64,000 nt of DNA from Thiohalocapsa sp964524185. GTDB taxonomy: Bacteria > Pseudomonadota > Gammaproteobacteria > Chromatiales > Chromatiaceae. The position numbers and the translations under genes were made by a program. Each line of letters begins with the position of its first letter. Within the stretch, counting starts at the first letter, position 1. The notes beneath the pieces were generated by a model. The model searched no databases, was not told the origin of the DNA, and saw only the letters and a list, made by a program, of their open reading frames with translations. The stretch lies in NCBI GenBank assembly GCA_964524185.1, contig CAZGCI010000005.1:1-64000 (forward strand), written 5' to 3'. This document shows, piece by piece, positions 44,825-54,621 of the stretch.

Positions 44825-46336
44825 GTGACGGCACAGGGCACTTGGGACAACTACGCCTGCGAAGGCTTCTACGACGAACTGATGCAGGCACCGGGCGTGC
44901 CGCGCACGGGCTGCGAGGCACTGGCGGCGGACATCGAAGCGCTTGGCGCCGAGGAATTGGCCGCTCGGCAACAGGCGGCGGAGGTCTCCATCAAGGAGAT
45001 GGGCATCACCTTCACGGTGTACTCGGAGGAAGGCGGCCTGATCGATCGCTCCTGGCCCTTCGACGTGGTGCCGCGCGTCATCCCGGAGCAGGAATGGCGG
45101 CGGGTGGAGGCAGGACTCAAGCAACGCGTGCAGGCCCTGAATCTCTTCATCGACGACCTCTACCACGACCAGCGCATCGTCAAAGACAAGGTCTTTCCCA
45201 AAGAGGTCTTGGCCAAGTCGGTGAACTTTCGCCCTCAATGCATTGGCGTCGATCCGCCGCTCGGCATTTGGGCGCACATCTGCGGGTCGGATCTCGTGCG
45301 CGACCGCGACGGGACCATGTACGTGCTCGAAGACAACCTGCGCGTGCCCTCCGGTGTGTCCTACATGCTGGAGAACCGGTTGGTGACCAAGCGCGTGTTG
45401 CCGGAACTCTTCGAGCACTATGCCCCGCTGCCCGTGGACGACTATCCGAGCCAGCTCTTCGACACATTGGCGGCCCTCTCGCCCCGACCAGCGGAGTACC
45501 CCGAAGTCGCGGTGCTCACGCCCGGCATCTACAACTCCGCCTACTTCGAGCATTCGTACCTGGCTCAGCAGATGGGCGCAGAACTGGTGGAAGGCCGTGA
45601 TCTCTTTGTCGACGATGACGACTGTTGCTACATGCGCACCGTCGACGGTCCAGCGCGGGTGGACGTCATCTATCGGCGCATCGACGACCTCTTTCTGGAC
45701 CCGGAGGCGTTCCAGCCGGACTCCATACTCGGTGTGCCCGGACTGCTGCGGGCGTGGAAGGCCGGGAACGTGGCGCTGGCCAACGCGCCGGGCGCCGGCG
45801 TGGCGGACGACAAGGTGGTCTACGCCTTCGTGCCGGAGATTGTCAAATACTACCTGGACCAGGACGCCATTATCCCCAATGTGCCAACCTATCGGTGCAT
45901 GGACCCCGAAGCGCTGGCGTATGTGCTGGAGCATATTGCCGAACTGGTGGTAAAGCCGGCCAACGAGTCCGGGGGCTACGGCATGCTCGTCGGGCCAGCG
46001 GCGACCAAGGCGGAGCATGAGAAGTTTGCGCAGCTCGTGAAGAAGGACCCGCGCAACTACATTGCCCAGCCCACACTGGGGATCTCCACGGTGCCGACCG
46101 TCATCAAGCTCGCACTGGAACCGCGCCATGTGGACCTGCGGCCGTTCATCCTGTCGGCCGATCGTCAGAGTGTCACCACGGGCGGGCTCACCCGGGTGGC
46201 CTTGCGCAAGGGCTCCCTGGTGGTGAACTCCTCCCAGGGCGGCGGCAGCAAGGACACCTGGATCATCCCTGCAGGTGCCGGCGAGCAGCCGCAGGCCCAG
46301 TCGCAAACGCAGTCACAGGAACAAGCCCAGGCCTAG
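44825..46336 (+). CDS. Circularly permuted ATP-grasp protein, type 2
   Basis: A 503-residue member of the CPA2 ATP-grasp family. Visible blocks: KEVLAKSVNFRPQCIGVDPP, GTMYVLEDNLRVPSGVSYML (permuted ATP-grasp core with the E-x-N metal pair), VVKPANESGGYGMLVGP (glycine-rich nucleotide loop) and PRHVDLRPFILSADR. The start is the GTG at 44825 with GGGGG seven bases before; earlier frames have no family sequence. It precedes an alpha-E protein with which it is paired in most genomes. Such pairs are thought to make or attach short peptides, but the product is unknown. The Gln-rich tail is low complexity. Confidence 0.92.
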   Translation: MTAQGTWDNYACEGFYDELMQAPGVPRTGCEALAADIEALGAEELAARQQAAEVSIKEMGITFTVYSEEGGLIDRSWPFDVVPRVIPEQEWRRVEAGLKQRVQALNLFIDDLYHDQRIVKDKVFPKEVLAKSVNFRPQCIGVDPPLGIWAHICGSDLVRDRDGTMYVLEDNLRVPSGVSYMLENRLVTKRVLPELFEHYAPLPVDDYPSQLFDTLAALSPRPAEYPEVAVLTPGIYNSAYFEHSYLAQQMGAELVEGRDLFVDDDDCCYMRTVDGPARVDVIYRRIDDLFLDPEAFQPDSILGVPGLLRAWKAGNVALANAPGAGVADDKVVYAFVPEIVKYYLDQDAIIPNVPTYRCMDPEALAYVLEHIAELVVKPANESGGYGMLVGPAATKAEHEKFAQLVKKDPRNYIAQPTLGISTVPTVIKLALEPRHVDLRPFILSADRQSVTTGGLTRVALRKGSLVVNSSQGGGSKDTWIIPAGAGEQPQAQSQTQSQEQAQA

Positions 46337-46432
46337 CCGGCTCAGGGTGGCGACCGAGACGGTCGCAACCTGTGTCGGTCCAGGCTGGATGCCCCCGTCC
46401 GCAGCAGCGTCAGATCATTAGGAGACCCGTCC

Positions 46433-47380
46433 ATGCTCTCCCGTGTCGCCGAGAATCTGTATTGGCTGGCCCGCTATATCGAGCGCGCCGAAGACACCGC
46501 CCGCATCATCACCGTCAACGCCAATTTGCTGTTGGACCTGCCCAAGGGTGTTGCCCCGGGCTGGCGTCCGCTGGTGGAGATCACCGGGGCCAACGCGCTC
46601 TTTGAGGAGCGCCACAAAGACTACGGCGAACGGCAGGTGGTGCGCTTTCTGCTGGCAGACGAGCAGCATTCGGGATCGATCCTGCGGGCCTTAGGGTCGG
46701 CGCGGGAGAATTGCCGGACCATCCGCGACATCGTGCCGCGAGAGCTCTGGGAGCAGATCAACGGCCTACATTTGTTCGCGTCCGGTGAGCTGCAGAAGGG
46801 CCTCGCGAAGACGGGCCGCCACGCCTACCTACGCGAGCTGGTGCTGCGCTGCCAAACGCTCACCGGCCTGCTGGACGGGACCATGCTGCACGATCAGGGC
46901 TTCGAGTTCCTGCGTCTGGGTCGCTACCTGGAGCGCGCGGACATGACCACGCGCATCGCCGATGTGCACTCGGCAGCGCTGCTGCCAGACGCGGACGGGG
47001 CCCGACCTTACGACAATATCCAGTGGGTGAGTGTACTCAAATCGTTGACGGCGTATCAGATGTATCGTCGCAGCGAGCAGATCCGCGTGCAGCGCGGGCC
47101 TGTCTTGCGATTCATTTTCAGAAATCGGCAGTTCCCGCGCTCTGTGCGCTGGTGTATCGAGCATGCGCGCCTTGGCCTCGAGCACCTGCCCCGCAACGAC
47201 GCGTCGCTGCGTGAGGTCGGCCGCATTGCGCGGCTGCTGGATGGCACGGACCTCACGGCCCTCAGCCAGGCGGAGCTGCACCAATTCGTCGACGATGTGC
47301 AGCTCGGCATCGCTGAGCTGCACCGTGAAATCGCCGCGACGTGGTTTCCGCCACCGCTGAACGCGGAGGAAGCGGCATAA
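46433..47380 (+). CDS. Alpha-E domain protein
   Basis: A 315-residue all-alpha protein starting MLSRVAENLYWLARYIERAE, with TTAGGAG ahead of the ATG. It has the repeated signature of alpha-E proteins: the ENLYWLARYIERAED and FEFLRLGRYLERADMTTRI elements near residues 7 and 160. The standard partner of the CPA2 ATP-grasp enzyme upstream; these are usually followed by a transglutaminase-like gene and a proteasome-like peptidase gene, absent here: rpsP follows. Function unknown. Confidence 0.9.
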   Translation: MLSRVAENLYWLARYIERAEDTARIITVNANLLLDLPKGVAPGWRPLVEITGANALFEERHKDYGERQVVRFLLADEQHSGSILRALGSARENCRTIRDIVPRELWEQINGLHLFASGELQKGLAKTGRHAYLRELVLRCQTLTGLLDGTMLHDQGFEFLRLGRYLERADMTTRIADVHSAALLPDADGARPYDNIQWVSVLKSLTAYQMYRRSEQIRVQRGPVLRFIFRNRQFPRSVRWCIEHARLGLEHLPRNDASLREVGRIARLLDGTDLTALSQAELHQFVDDVQLGIAELHREIAATWFPPPLNAEEAA

Positions 47381-47626
47381 CGGGTGCAGGTTTGTTCACG
47401 TTGATGTTCATGCGTCGTCGTGCCGCGGCGGGCACCCCAGGCTGGTCTCCGGTCACGGCCTCAAGGCGTCGATGCCAAATTGTCGTTCCCGTATCCTGTT
47501 ACTCGTGTATCATTGTGGGTTTTGCTGCGTCACGCGCGGTCACGGTCTCCGGCGCGGCGCGCGACGCTCCGGCCGCGGTGGCGGTCCCGAAACTCGTTGA
47601 ACAGGCAGGTCAACCGGAAACCCAAG

Positions 47627-47896
47627 ATGGTCAAGATTCGTCTTTCCCGTGGCGGCGCCAAGAAGCGACCGTTTTATCAGATCGTCGTTGCAGACATTCG
47701 CCGTGGTCGCGACGGCCGTAACATTGAGCGCATCGGCTTCTTCGACCCTTGCGCCAAGGGTGGTGCCGAGCGATTGCGGCTCGATCGCGCCCGTGCCGAG
47801 CACTGGATCAGCCAAGGTGCCCAGCCAACCGAGCGCGTGGTCCATCTGATGAAAGAGGCGGCCAAGCAGGCAGAGGCGTCGCCGCTGGAGGCCTGA
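47627..47896 (+). CDS. rpsP: 30S ribosomal protein S16
   Basis: An 89-residue basic protein: MVKIRLSRGGAKKRPFYQIV, DGRNIERIGFFDP and the helix RARAEHWISQGAQPTERV, all diagnostic of S16. It heads the rpsP-rimM-trmD-rplS operon. The frame is open upstream but the ATG at 47627 is the family N-terminus. The 246-base gap before it (47381-47626) must contain the operon promoter; TATCAT-like sequence near 47505 is only suggestive. Confidence 0.98.
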   Translation: MVKIRLSRGGAKKRPFYQIVVADIRRGRDGRNIERIGFFDPCAKGGAERLRLDRARAEHWISQGAQPTERVVHLMKEAAKQAEASPLEA

Positions 47897-48035
47897 GTGG
47901 ATCACAGACACCGCCCGGCAGGGCCCGCCGTCGCCCCTGTGTAGCCCCAGAAATGGCGGCCCCAGAAATGGCGGCCCCGGCATCTGCGGCTTCAAAACAG
48001 GCGTCTGCCGATCCTCAGTTTCCCAAACACCGACC

Positions 48036-48563
48036 ATGGAGCCCGCGGAGGAGGCAGCCGCAACACCGGCCAGAGCCAACAGGCGTATCCCGCTTGGGCG
48101 CATCGGGGCACCCCATGGGGTGCGTGGCTGGGTCCGCGTGATCTCGGATACGGCCCCACCGGACAACATTTTCGTCTACCAGCCGTGGCTGATTGACGAC
48201 GCGGCGATGGTCGTCCTCGCGGGGCGACGACACGGCAATGCGCTCATCGCCAAGCTCCAGGGCTATGACGACCGCGAAGCCGCCGCAGCCTTGGCCGGCC
48301 GCCCGATCGAGGTCGAGCGCGCTCAATTGCCAGCGCCGCAGGCGGACGAGTTCTATTGGGTCGATCTGGAGGGGCTGGCGGTGCGGACACTGGACGGCAC
48401 GGCGCTCGGGCGGGTCAGCCATTTACTGCCGACCGGCGCCAATGACGTCATGGTGGTACAGGGGGAGCGCGAACGCCTTCTGCCCTTCGTCTGGCAGCAG
48501 GTGGTAAAGGATGTCGACTTCGTGCAGGGCTGCATTGTGGTGGACTGGGATCCAGACTTCTGA
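48036..48563 (+). CDS. rimM: Ribosome maturation factor RimM
   Basis: Assists 30S 3'-domain assembly by binding S19. The 175-residue protein has an N-terminal RimM domain (PLGRIGAPHGVRGWVRVIS) and a C-terminal PRC barrel (EFYWVDLEGLAVRTLDGTALG; GANDVMVVQGERERLLPFV). The N-terminal 17 residues are an Ala-rich extension. The 139-base gap after rpsP contains a perfect duplication of CCCCAGAAATGGCGG (47945-47974). Confidence 0.96.
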   Translation: MEPAEEAAATPARANRRIPLGRIGAPHGVRGWVRVISDTAPPDNIFVYQPWLIDDAAMVVLAGRRHGNALIAKLQGYDDREAAAALAGRPIEVERAQLPAPQADEFYWVDLEGLAVRTLDGTALGRVSHLLPTGANDVMVVQGERERLLPFVWQQVVKDVDFVQGCIVVDWDPDF

Positions 48564-48611
48564 GCTGACCTGCTCCGGAAAAACGCGACGGTGGCCGCAG
48601 CAGGAGCGCCC

Positions 48612-49385
48612 ATGCGTTTCGACGTCATCACGCTGTTCCCGGAGCAGTTTCGCATCCTCGACGCGGAGGGTGTCGTCGCCCGGGCACTGAGGCGCGGCAT
48701 CGCGGAACTCGTCACCTGGAACCCGCGGGAGTTTGCCGCAGATGTCCAGCGCCGGGTCGATGACAGGCCCTACGGGGGCGGCCCAGGGATGGTAATGAAG
48801 GTGGCGCCACTGCGGGCGGCCATCGAAGCGGCCAGTCGCGCTGCCGCTCGGGCCACGAGAGGCAAGAGCCGCGTCGCCTATCTGAGCCCCCAGGGGCAGC
48901 GGTTGACCCAAGCGGACATGCGTCGCATCGCCGCCGACCCAGGATGGATTCTGTTGGCCGGTCGTTACGAGGGCGTCGACGAGCGCCTCATCGACGCCTG
49001 CGTCGACGAGGAATGGTCCATCGGCGACTATGTGCTAAGCGGCGGCGAGCTGGCGGCGATGGTGGTCATGGACGCGGTGATCCGGCTGCTGCCGGGAGCG
49101 CTGGGCCATGCCGAGTCGGCAGCGCAGGACTCCTACGGCGAGGGCCTGCTCGACTACCCGCACTACACGCGCCCGGAGATGATCGACGGGCGCGCAGTGC
49201 CGGCGGTCCTGTTGAGCGGCGACCATGCGGCCATTGAGCGCTGGCGCCGCATGCAGGCCCTCGGCCGGACCTGGGAGCGGCGCCCGGACCTGCTGCGTGC
49301 CCAGGGGTTGGACGCAGACGATCGCGCATTGCTGGATGAATACATGCGGGGCCGCGGCGGCACCGCAGCGGAACAGGAGCCATAG
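48612..49385 (+). CDS. trmD: tRNA (guanine37-N1)-methyltransferase
   Basis: Methylates G37 next to the anticodon using AdoMet, preventing +1 frameshifting. The 257-residue protein shows MRFDVITLFPEQF, PYGGGPGMVMKVAPLRAAIE, the trefoil-knot elements YLSPQGQRL and LLAGRYEGVDERLID, and SIGDYVLSGGELAAMVVMDA. CAGGAGCGCCC precedes the ATG at 48612. Its stop lies five bases before rplS. Confidence 0.98.
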   Translation: MRFDVITLFPEQFRILDAEGVVARALRRGIAELVTWNPREFAADVQRRVDDRPYGGGPGMVMKVAPLRAAIEAASRAAARATRGKSRVAYLSPQGQRLTQADMRRIAADPGWILLAGRYEGVDERLIDACVDEEWSIGDYVLSGGELAAMVVMDAVIRLLPGALGHAESAAQDSYGEGLLDYPHYTRPEMIDGRAVPAVLLSGDHAAIERWRRMQALGRTWERRPDLLRAQGLDADDRALLDEYMRGRGGTAAEQEP

Positions 49386-49390
49386 CGAAC

Positions 49391-49753
49391 ATGAGCAACA
49401 TCATCGAAGAGCTCGACAAAGAGCAAATGGGTAAGTCCGTCCCCGATTTCGCCCCCGGCGACACCCTGGTGGTGCAGGTCCGGGTGACGGAGGGGAATCG
49501 TGAGCGTCTGCAGGCGTTCGAGGGCGTCTGCATCGCCAAGCGCAACCGCGGTCTCAACTCCGCGTTCACGGTGCGCAAAATCTCCCACGGCGAGGGCGTC
49601 GAGCGGGTCTTTCAGACCTACAGCCCGGCGGTGGCGGAGATCCAAGTGAAGCGCCGCGGCGATGTGCGACGTGCCAAGCTCTACTACCTGCGCGGACGCA
49701 CCGGCAAGGCGGCGCGTATCAAGGAGAAGATTGGTCCGCGTGCCGGCAGTTAG
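49391..49753 (+). CDS. rplS: 50S ribosomal protein L19
   Basis: A 120-residue protein: MSNIIEELDKEQMGKSVPDF, FAPGDTLVVQVRVTEGNRERLQAFEG split around an intact core, and C-terminal RAKLYYLRGRTGKAARIKEK are diagnostic of L19, which bridges the subunits near helix 14. It is the last gene of the rpsP operon; its ATG is five bases after trmD. No terminator is seen before sbcB, 86 bases downstream. Confidence 0.98.
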   Translation: MSNIIEELDKEQMGKSVPDFAPGDTLVVQVRVTEGNRERLQAFEGVCIAKRNRGLNSAFTVRKISHGEGVERVFQTYSPAVAEIQVKRRGDVRRAKLYYLRGRTGKAARIKEKIGPRAGS

Positions 49754-49839
49754 GGCGACCAAGGACGCGCTGCGGGCGCCACCGGCCGCAGCGCCGCTCG
49801 GACTCCGCCGCCGGCAACCACAAGCGCGCAGGCACAGGC

Positions 49840-51276
49840 TTGCCCGAGACCTTTTACTGGCACGACTACGAGACCTGGGGTAACACTCCGGCCGTCGATC
49901 GCCCCTGTCAATTTGCCGGGCTGCGCACCGATGCCGATCTCACCGAAGTCGGCCAACCCTTGGTCATCTTCGCCCGGCCGGCGGACGACCTGCTGCCGCA
50001 CCCTGATGCCTGCCTCATTACCGGTATCACCCCCCAACGTGCCACCCGCAATGGGATGCCCGAGGCGGAGTTCGCACGCGCCATTCAGCGGGAACTGGCC
50101 GTGCCCCGCACCTGCAGCGTGGGCTACAACAGCTTGCGCTTCGATGACGAGGTCACACGGTATCTCTTCTACCGCAACCTATTGGAGCCCTACGCCCACA
50201 CGCACCGTAACGGCAACTCCCGCTGGGACCTCATCGACACCCTGCGCCTTGCACACGCGCTGCGCCCGGGGGGCATCCAGTGGCCCGAGCGCGAGCCCGG
50301 CGTCACCTCCTTTAAGCTCGAAGACCTCACCGCCGCGAACGGCATCGAGCACGCCGATGCCCACGATGCGCTGGCCGACGTGCGTGCCACCATCGCGCTG
50401 GCGCGCCTGCTGAAGCAGGCTCAACCGCGGCTCTTTGGCTACGCGCTGACGTTGCGCAGCCGCCAGACCGTCGACGCGCTCCTCGCCCGCGGCGAGCCCC
50501 TGCTCCATGTCTCCCAGCGCTACCCGGCGGCACAGGGCTGCATCGCGCCCGTGGCCATCGTCGCCACCGCTGAGGACAATCCGAAGCAACGCTACTGCTT
50601 CGATCTGCGCATGGAGCCGGCCATGCTGCTCGACCTCTCGGCCGAACAGATTCGGTCGCGGCTATTCGTCGCGGCCGAGGACCTACCGGAGGGCGTCGAG
50701 CGCATTCCCCTAAAGGGCTTAAAGACCAACGGTGTGCCCATGCTTGCGCCGCTGAAGACCCTAGGCGCGGAGGCCGCCGTGCGTTGGCACATCGACCCCG
50801 CTAGGGTGGCCGAGCACGCGGCCTTCGTTCAGCAGCACGCGGTAGAGATCGCCGGCAAGGTCCACGAGGTCCACCGACGCGAGCCGGACCGCGGCCCCAA
50901 GGACGCCGAGCGCAGGCTCTATGATGGTTTCTTCAGCGACGGCGACATCCGCGAGATGGCGCGCCTGCACACCTTATCTCCAGAGGCCCTCGCCGCCGAG
51001 CAGCCTCGCTTTCAGGATCCGCGGCTGCCGATCCTGCTGTTTCGCATGCGCGCGCGCAGCTGGCCTGAGACGCTGAGCGCAGCCGAGCGCGAAGACTGGG
51101 ATGCCTGGCGCTTCGAGCGTCTCACCGACCCCGAGGCGGGTGCCTCCATCACCATTGATGCCTTCGACGCGCGCATCGGTGAGCTCCGCGCCGAGGCCGC
51201 CGCCGATCCAGGGCGTGGCCACCTGCTGGACGACCTCGCTGCCTGGGGGGAGCAGGTCATGGATGCGGCGCCCTAG
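49840..51276 (+). CDS. sbcB: Exodeoxyribonuclease I
   Basis: Degrades single-stranded DNA 3' to 5' in repair and recombination. The 478-residue protein has the DEDDh exonuclease motifs HDYETWGNTP, CSVGYNSLRFDDEVTRYLFY and EHADAHDALADVRATI, followed by the SH3-like and C-terminal helical regions of ExoI (ERIPLKGLKTNGVPMLAP; DAERRLYDGFFSDGD). The start appears to be TTG (49840), because no ATG or GTG precedes the first catalytic motif in frame after the rplS stop. It may be co-transcribed with the ribosomal operon. Confidence 0.93.
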   Translation: MPETFYWHDYETWGNTPAVDRPCQFAGLRTDADLTEVGQPLVIFARPADDLLPHPDACLITGITPQRATRNGMPEAEFARAIQRELAVPRTCSVGYNSLRFDDEVTRYLFYRNLLEPYAHTHRNGNSRWDLIDTLRLAHALRPGGIQWPEREPGVTSFKLEDLTAANGIEHADAHDALADVRATIALARLLKQAQPRLFGYALTLRSRQTVDALLARGEPLLHVSQRYPAAQGCIAPVAIVATAEDNPKQRYCFDLRMEPAMLLDLSAEQIRSRLFVAAEDLPEGVERIPLKGLKTNGVPMLAPLKTLGAEAAVRWHIDPARVAEHAAFVQQHAVEIAGKVHEVHRREPDRGPKDAERRLYDGFFSDGDIREMARLHTLSPEALAAEQPRFQDPRLPILLFRMRARSWPETLSAAEREDWDAWRFERLTDPEAGASITIDAFDARIGELRAEAAADPGRGHLLDDLAAWGEQVMDAAP

Positions 51277-51317
51277 CCGAAGTCTCCGGCAGCTAAGAGG
51301 TTGCGGCAGCTGACGAG

Positions 51318-51557
51318 GGCGCGCCGGACTGGCTGATCGAGGTTTTGTCGCCGGCTACCGCCGGCCATGACCAAGTCCGCAAGCTTGCGCTCTACGAGCG
51401 ACACGGTGTCAAGGAGTACCGCTTGGAGCACGGCGCGTACGGCCGTCCGGCCGTGCACGAACTACAGGGCCGCACCCGCTGTTCGGTATGCCCCGGCGCG
51501 GAGGTCGACTGGGCGCGTGTGGTGCGCGGGTTACCGGGCCATTCCGGCACGGTTTGA
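51318..51557 (+). pseudogene. Uma2-family endonuclease-like gene, C-terminal fragment
   Basis: The frame reads GAPDWLIEVLSPATAGHDQ, KLALYERHGVKEY, then RLEHGAYGRPAVHELQGR and runs to the stop at 51557. It corresponds to the C-terminal half of the complete Uma2 at 24347-24940 but lacks about 13 residues in the middle (the WLVHPVDRLVIIY region), an in-frame deletion. No start and no N-terminal half occur upstream, where sbcB ends. A remnant of a second copy. Confidence 0.8.
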
Positions 51558-51558
51558 G

Positions 51559-54500
51559 TCAGGCCCGCGCGGTGGCGGCGGCTTCCAGCTCGCGCTGGGT
51601 CTGCGCAGAGGCCACCAGCACATACATCCCGGGCACGATGTAGAGCGTGAACAACGTGCCGATGCCGAGGCCCGTCGTAATGACCAAACCGATATCGAAC
51701 CGGCTGACGGCTCCGGGGCCGGTGGCGATGAGCAGGGGGATCATGGCGACGAGCATGGACACGGTGGTCATGAGGATGGGCCGCAGGCGAATCATGGTCG
51801 CCTTGACGACGGCGTCGAGCTTGGACAGGTCCTCGCGTTCGCGGAGCTGGTTGGCGAATTCGACGATGAGGATGCCATTCTTGGCGATGAGGCCGATGAG
51901 CGTGATGAGGGCGACCTGGGTGTAGATGTTCACGGTCGCAAAGCCGAGGAACAGAAACGCCATGGCACCGGCGATGCTGAGTGGCACGGACATCAGGATC
52001 ACGAAGGGGTCGCGCCAGCTTTCGAACTGTGCCGCAAGGACCAGATAAATGACCAGAATGGACAAGAAGAAGGTCAGCTCCAGCGCCGCGCCTTCCTGCT
52101 TGAATTGGCGCGACTCACCCTTGTAGTCGAAGCGTACATTGCTTGGCGCGACCTCGCGGGCGGTCGTCTCTAGGTACTCGAGCGCCTCACCGAGGGAGGT
52201 CAGCATGACGCCGGAGAGGGTCACGGCGTTGAGCTGCTGAAACTGGACGCGTTTGGAGGGCACCACTTCTTCCCGCACGCTCACCAACGTGGACAATGGC
52301 ACCGACTCGCCCGTAGCGGTGGCGATCTGGTAGTCCTGGATTCGGTCGAGGTCGTTCCGGGCGGCGTTCGGCACCTGCGGGATCACTTGGTAGCTGCGCC
52401 CGCCGAGGCTGAACCAGTTCACGTAGTCCTGGTTCAACATGGTCGCAAGCGACTGCCCCAGCTGGCGCATATTGATGCCGAGGTCGCCGGCGAGGTCCCG
52501 GTCCACCTCGATGATGGTGCGCGGGCGGGTCAGGTTGATGTCCTTCTGCAGGAACATGAACTTGCCGCTCCCCATGGCCCGACCAATGATCTCGTCGGCG
52601 TAGCCCGCCAGCGCTTCGATCGGTGCATCTGAGATCAGCACCAGCTCCACGGGGATGCCCTGGCCGGGGGAGGGGAGGCTGGGGCGCGGAAAGGCAACGG
52701 TGTCGAAACCGGCGATGCCGCCGAGCAAGCCCTGGAGCTCCGGCTGCACGTCCATCTGCGAGCGTTCGCGCGCCGACGGCTGCGGCATCTTGAAGCCGCC
52801 GAAGGTGCTGGATGGGTCGCCCATGAAGCCGGCGATGATGAAGCTCTCTTGGTACTCGGGCACCTGCTCGAACGTGCGCTGGAGCTGGCGCACGTAGCGC
52901 TTGTTGTAGTCCACGGTGGCCGTTTGTGGGGCCGTTGCCATGAAGAACAGGATGCTCTGATCTTCGGTCGGCGCTAGCTCCTTCTCCGCAAAGCTGTACA
53001 TGGCCCAGATGCTTGCGATCACCACCAGTGCCACCAGCACCGTGGCGCTCGGGTACTTGAGCCACCAGCGCAGCGTTCGGCCGTAGAGTCCCGCCAGGCC
53101 GTTGAAGAAGTGCTCGACGTTTTGCTCGAAGCGGGCCTGGTTGCCCGCTGGGCGTAGCACCCGCGCAGAGATCATGGGCGAGAGCGTCAGTGCCACCACG
53201 CCGGAGATCAGCACCGCCGCCGCCAACGTGAAGGCGAACTCTACGAACAGTGAGCCCACGAGCCCGCCCATGAAGCCGATGGGCGCGTAGACCGCCACCA
53301 GGGTCGTCGTCATCGCCACGATGGGGAGCGCCAGCTCGCGGGCGCCGTCCATGGCCGCCTGCAGCCGCGGCTTGCCCATTTCGATGTGCCGGTGCACATT
53401 CTCCACCACCACGATGGCGTCATCCACCACCAGCCCAATGGCCAGCACCAACGCCAACAGGGTGAGCAGATTGATGCTAAAGCCCATCAGCAGCATCAGG
53501 AAGGCCGCCCCGACGATGGCCAGTGGCACCGTCACCGAGGGCACCACTGCTGCCCGCATCGAGCCTAGGGACAGGAAGATGACGAACAACACGATGAGTA
53601 CCGCCTCGGCAAGGGTCTTGAAGACCTCGCGGATGGACTCCTCGATGAACTCGCTGGCGTCGTACGGGACATGGGCGTTGAGCCCTTCCGGGAACTGGAC
53701 TTCAAGCTCCGGCATGGCCGCGTGTACCCGGGCGGCGACGTCGAGGGGGTTGGCACCCGGTGTCGGCTCGATGCCGATGAAAATGGCCGGGATCCCCTTG
53801 TACAGGGTTGCCGAATCGTAGTCTTGCGAGCCGAGCTCCACGGTGGCGATGTCGCGCAGGCGCACCAAGGCGCTGTCATCGCCTCGGATCACCAAGTTGC
53901 GAAAGTCCTCGACGTCGCTGATGTCGGTGTTGGTGGCCAGATCCACCTGCACCATGTCGCCCCGCAGGTTGCCGATGCCGGCCAGATAATTGTTGGCGGC
54001 GAGGATCTGGGTCACCGTCTCGCCGGTGACCCCTAGCGCCGCCATACGGTCCGGATCCAGCCAGACGCGCATGGCATAGGTCTGATTGCCGAAGATCTCC
54101 GCCTTCGCCACGCCCTCCAGCGCCTGCAGCTGCGGCTGCACCACCCGCAGCAGGTAGTCCGTGATCTGCGGCAGACCTAGCTCTTCGCTGTAAAAGGCGA
54201 GGTACATGAGCGCGGTGGAATCGCCGGTGGTGGAGGTGATCACCGGATTCTGTGCCGCCTCCGGCAGCACATTGAGGCGGCTCGCGACCTTGGCCTGAAT
54301 CTCCGCAATGGCCGCGTTCGGGTCGTAATTGAGGCGCAGGGTCGCCTCGATGCTCGACAGGCCCTGGGTGCTGGTGGAGGTCAGATAATCGATGCCGTCC
54401 GCCTCTGCCACCGCCTGTTGCAAGGGGGTCGTGATGAAGCCCTGCACCAGGTCGCTGCCGGCACCCGGGTAGGCAGTGGCGATGGTCACCACCGTGTTCC

Positions 54501-54621
54501 TGGTCTCCGGGTACTGACGCACCTCGAGGTCGAGAAATGACCTCAGCCCCAGGATGAAGATCAACAGACTCACCACGCTCGCCAGCACCGGCCGGCGGAC
54601 GAAGATGTCGGTAAAGCTCAT
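51559..54621 (-). CDS. RND multidrug efflux transporter (AcrB/MexB-like)
   Basis: Proton-driven inner-membrane pump of the HAE1 family. The 1020-residue protein has twelve transmembrane helices, a first FVRRPVLASVVSLLIFILGL helix, two large periplasmic loops, the paired Asp of TM4 (GLVVDDAIVVVENV) and the Lys of TM10 (LIGLIAKNGILIVEFAN). Loops contain MVQVDLATNTD and FGGFKMPQPS. Its start overlaps the adaptor stop by four bases (ATGA). There is no outer-membrane channel gene, so it must borrow a TolC-like protein. Confidence 0.96.
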   Translation of the reverse strand: MSFTDIFVRRPVLASVVSLLIFILGLRSFLDLEVRQYPETRNTVVTIATAYPGAGSDLVQGFITTPLQQAVAEADGIDYLTSTSTQGLSSIEATLRLNYDPNAAIAEIQAKVASRLNVLPEAAQNPVITSTTGDSTALMYLAFYSEELGLPQITDYLLRVVQPQLQALEGVAKAEIFGNQTYAMRVWLDPDRMAALGVTGETVTQILAANNYLAGIGNLRGDMVQVDLATNTDISDVEDFRNLVIRGDDSALVRLRDIATVELGSQDYDSATLYKGIPAIFIGIEPTPGANPLDVAARVHAAMPELEVQFPEGLNAHVPYDASEFIEESIREVFKTLAEAVLIVLFVIFLSLGSMRAAVVPSVTVPLAIVGAAFLMLLMGFSINLLTLLALVLAIGLVVDDAIVVVENVHRHIEMGKPRLQAAMDGARELALPIVAMTTTLVAVYAPIGFMGGLVGSLFVEFAFTLAAAVLISGVVALTLSPMISARVLRPAGNQARFEQNVEHFFNGLAGLYGRTLRWWLKYPSATVLVALVVIASIWAMYSFAEKELAPTEDQSILFFMATAPQTATVDYNKRYVRQLQRTFEQVPEYQESFIIAGFMGDPSSTFGGFKMPQPSARERSQMDVQPELQGLLGGIAGFDTVAFPRPSLPSPGQGIPVELVLISDAPIEALAGYADEIIGRAMGSGKFMFLQKDINLTRPRTIIEVDRDLAGDLGINMRQLGQSLATMLNQDYVNWFSLGGRSYQVIPQVPNAARNDLDRIQDYQIATATGESVPLSTLVSVREEVVPSKRVQFQQLNAVTLSGVMLTSLGEALEYLETTAREVAPSNVRFDYKGESRQFKQEGAALELTFFLSILVIYLVLAAQFESWRDPFVILMSVPLSIAGAMAFLFLGFATVNIYTQVALITLIGLIAKNGILIVEFANQLREREDLSKLDAVVKATMIRLRPILMTTVSMLVAMIPLLIATGPGAVSRFDIGLVITTGLGIGTLFTLYIVPGMYVLVASAQTQRELEAAATARA

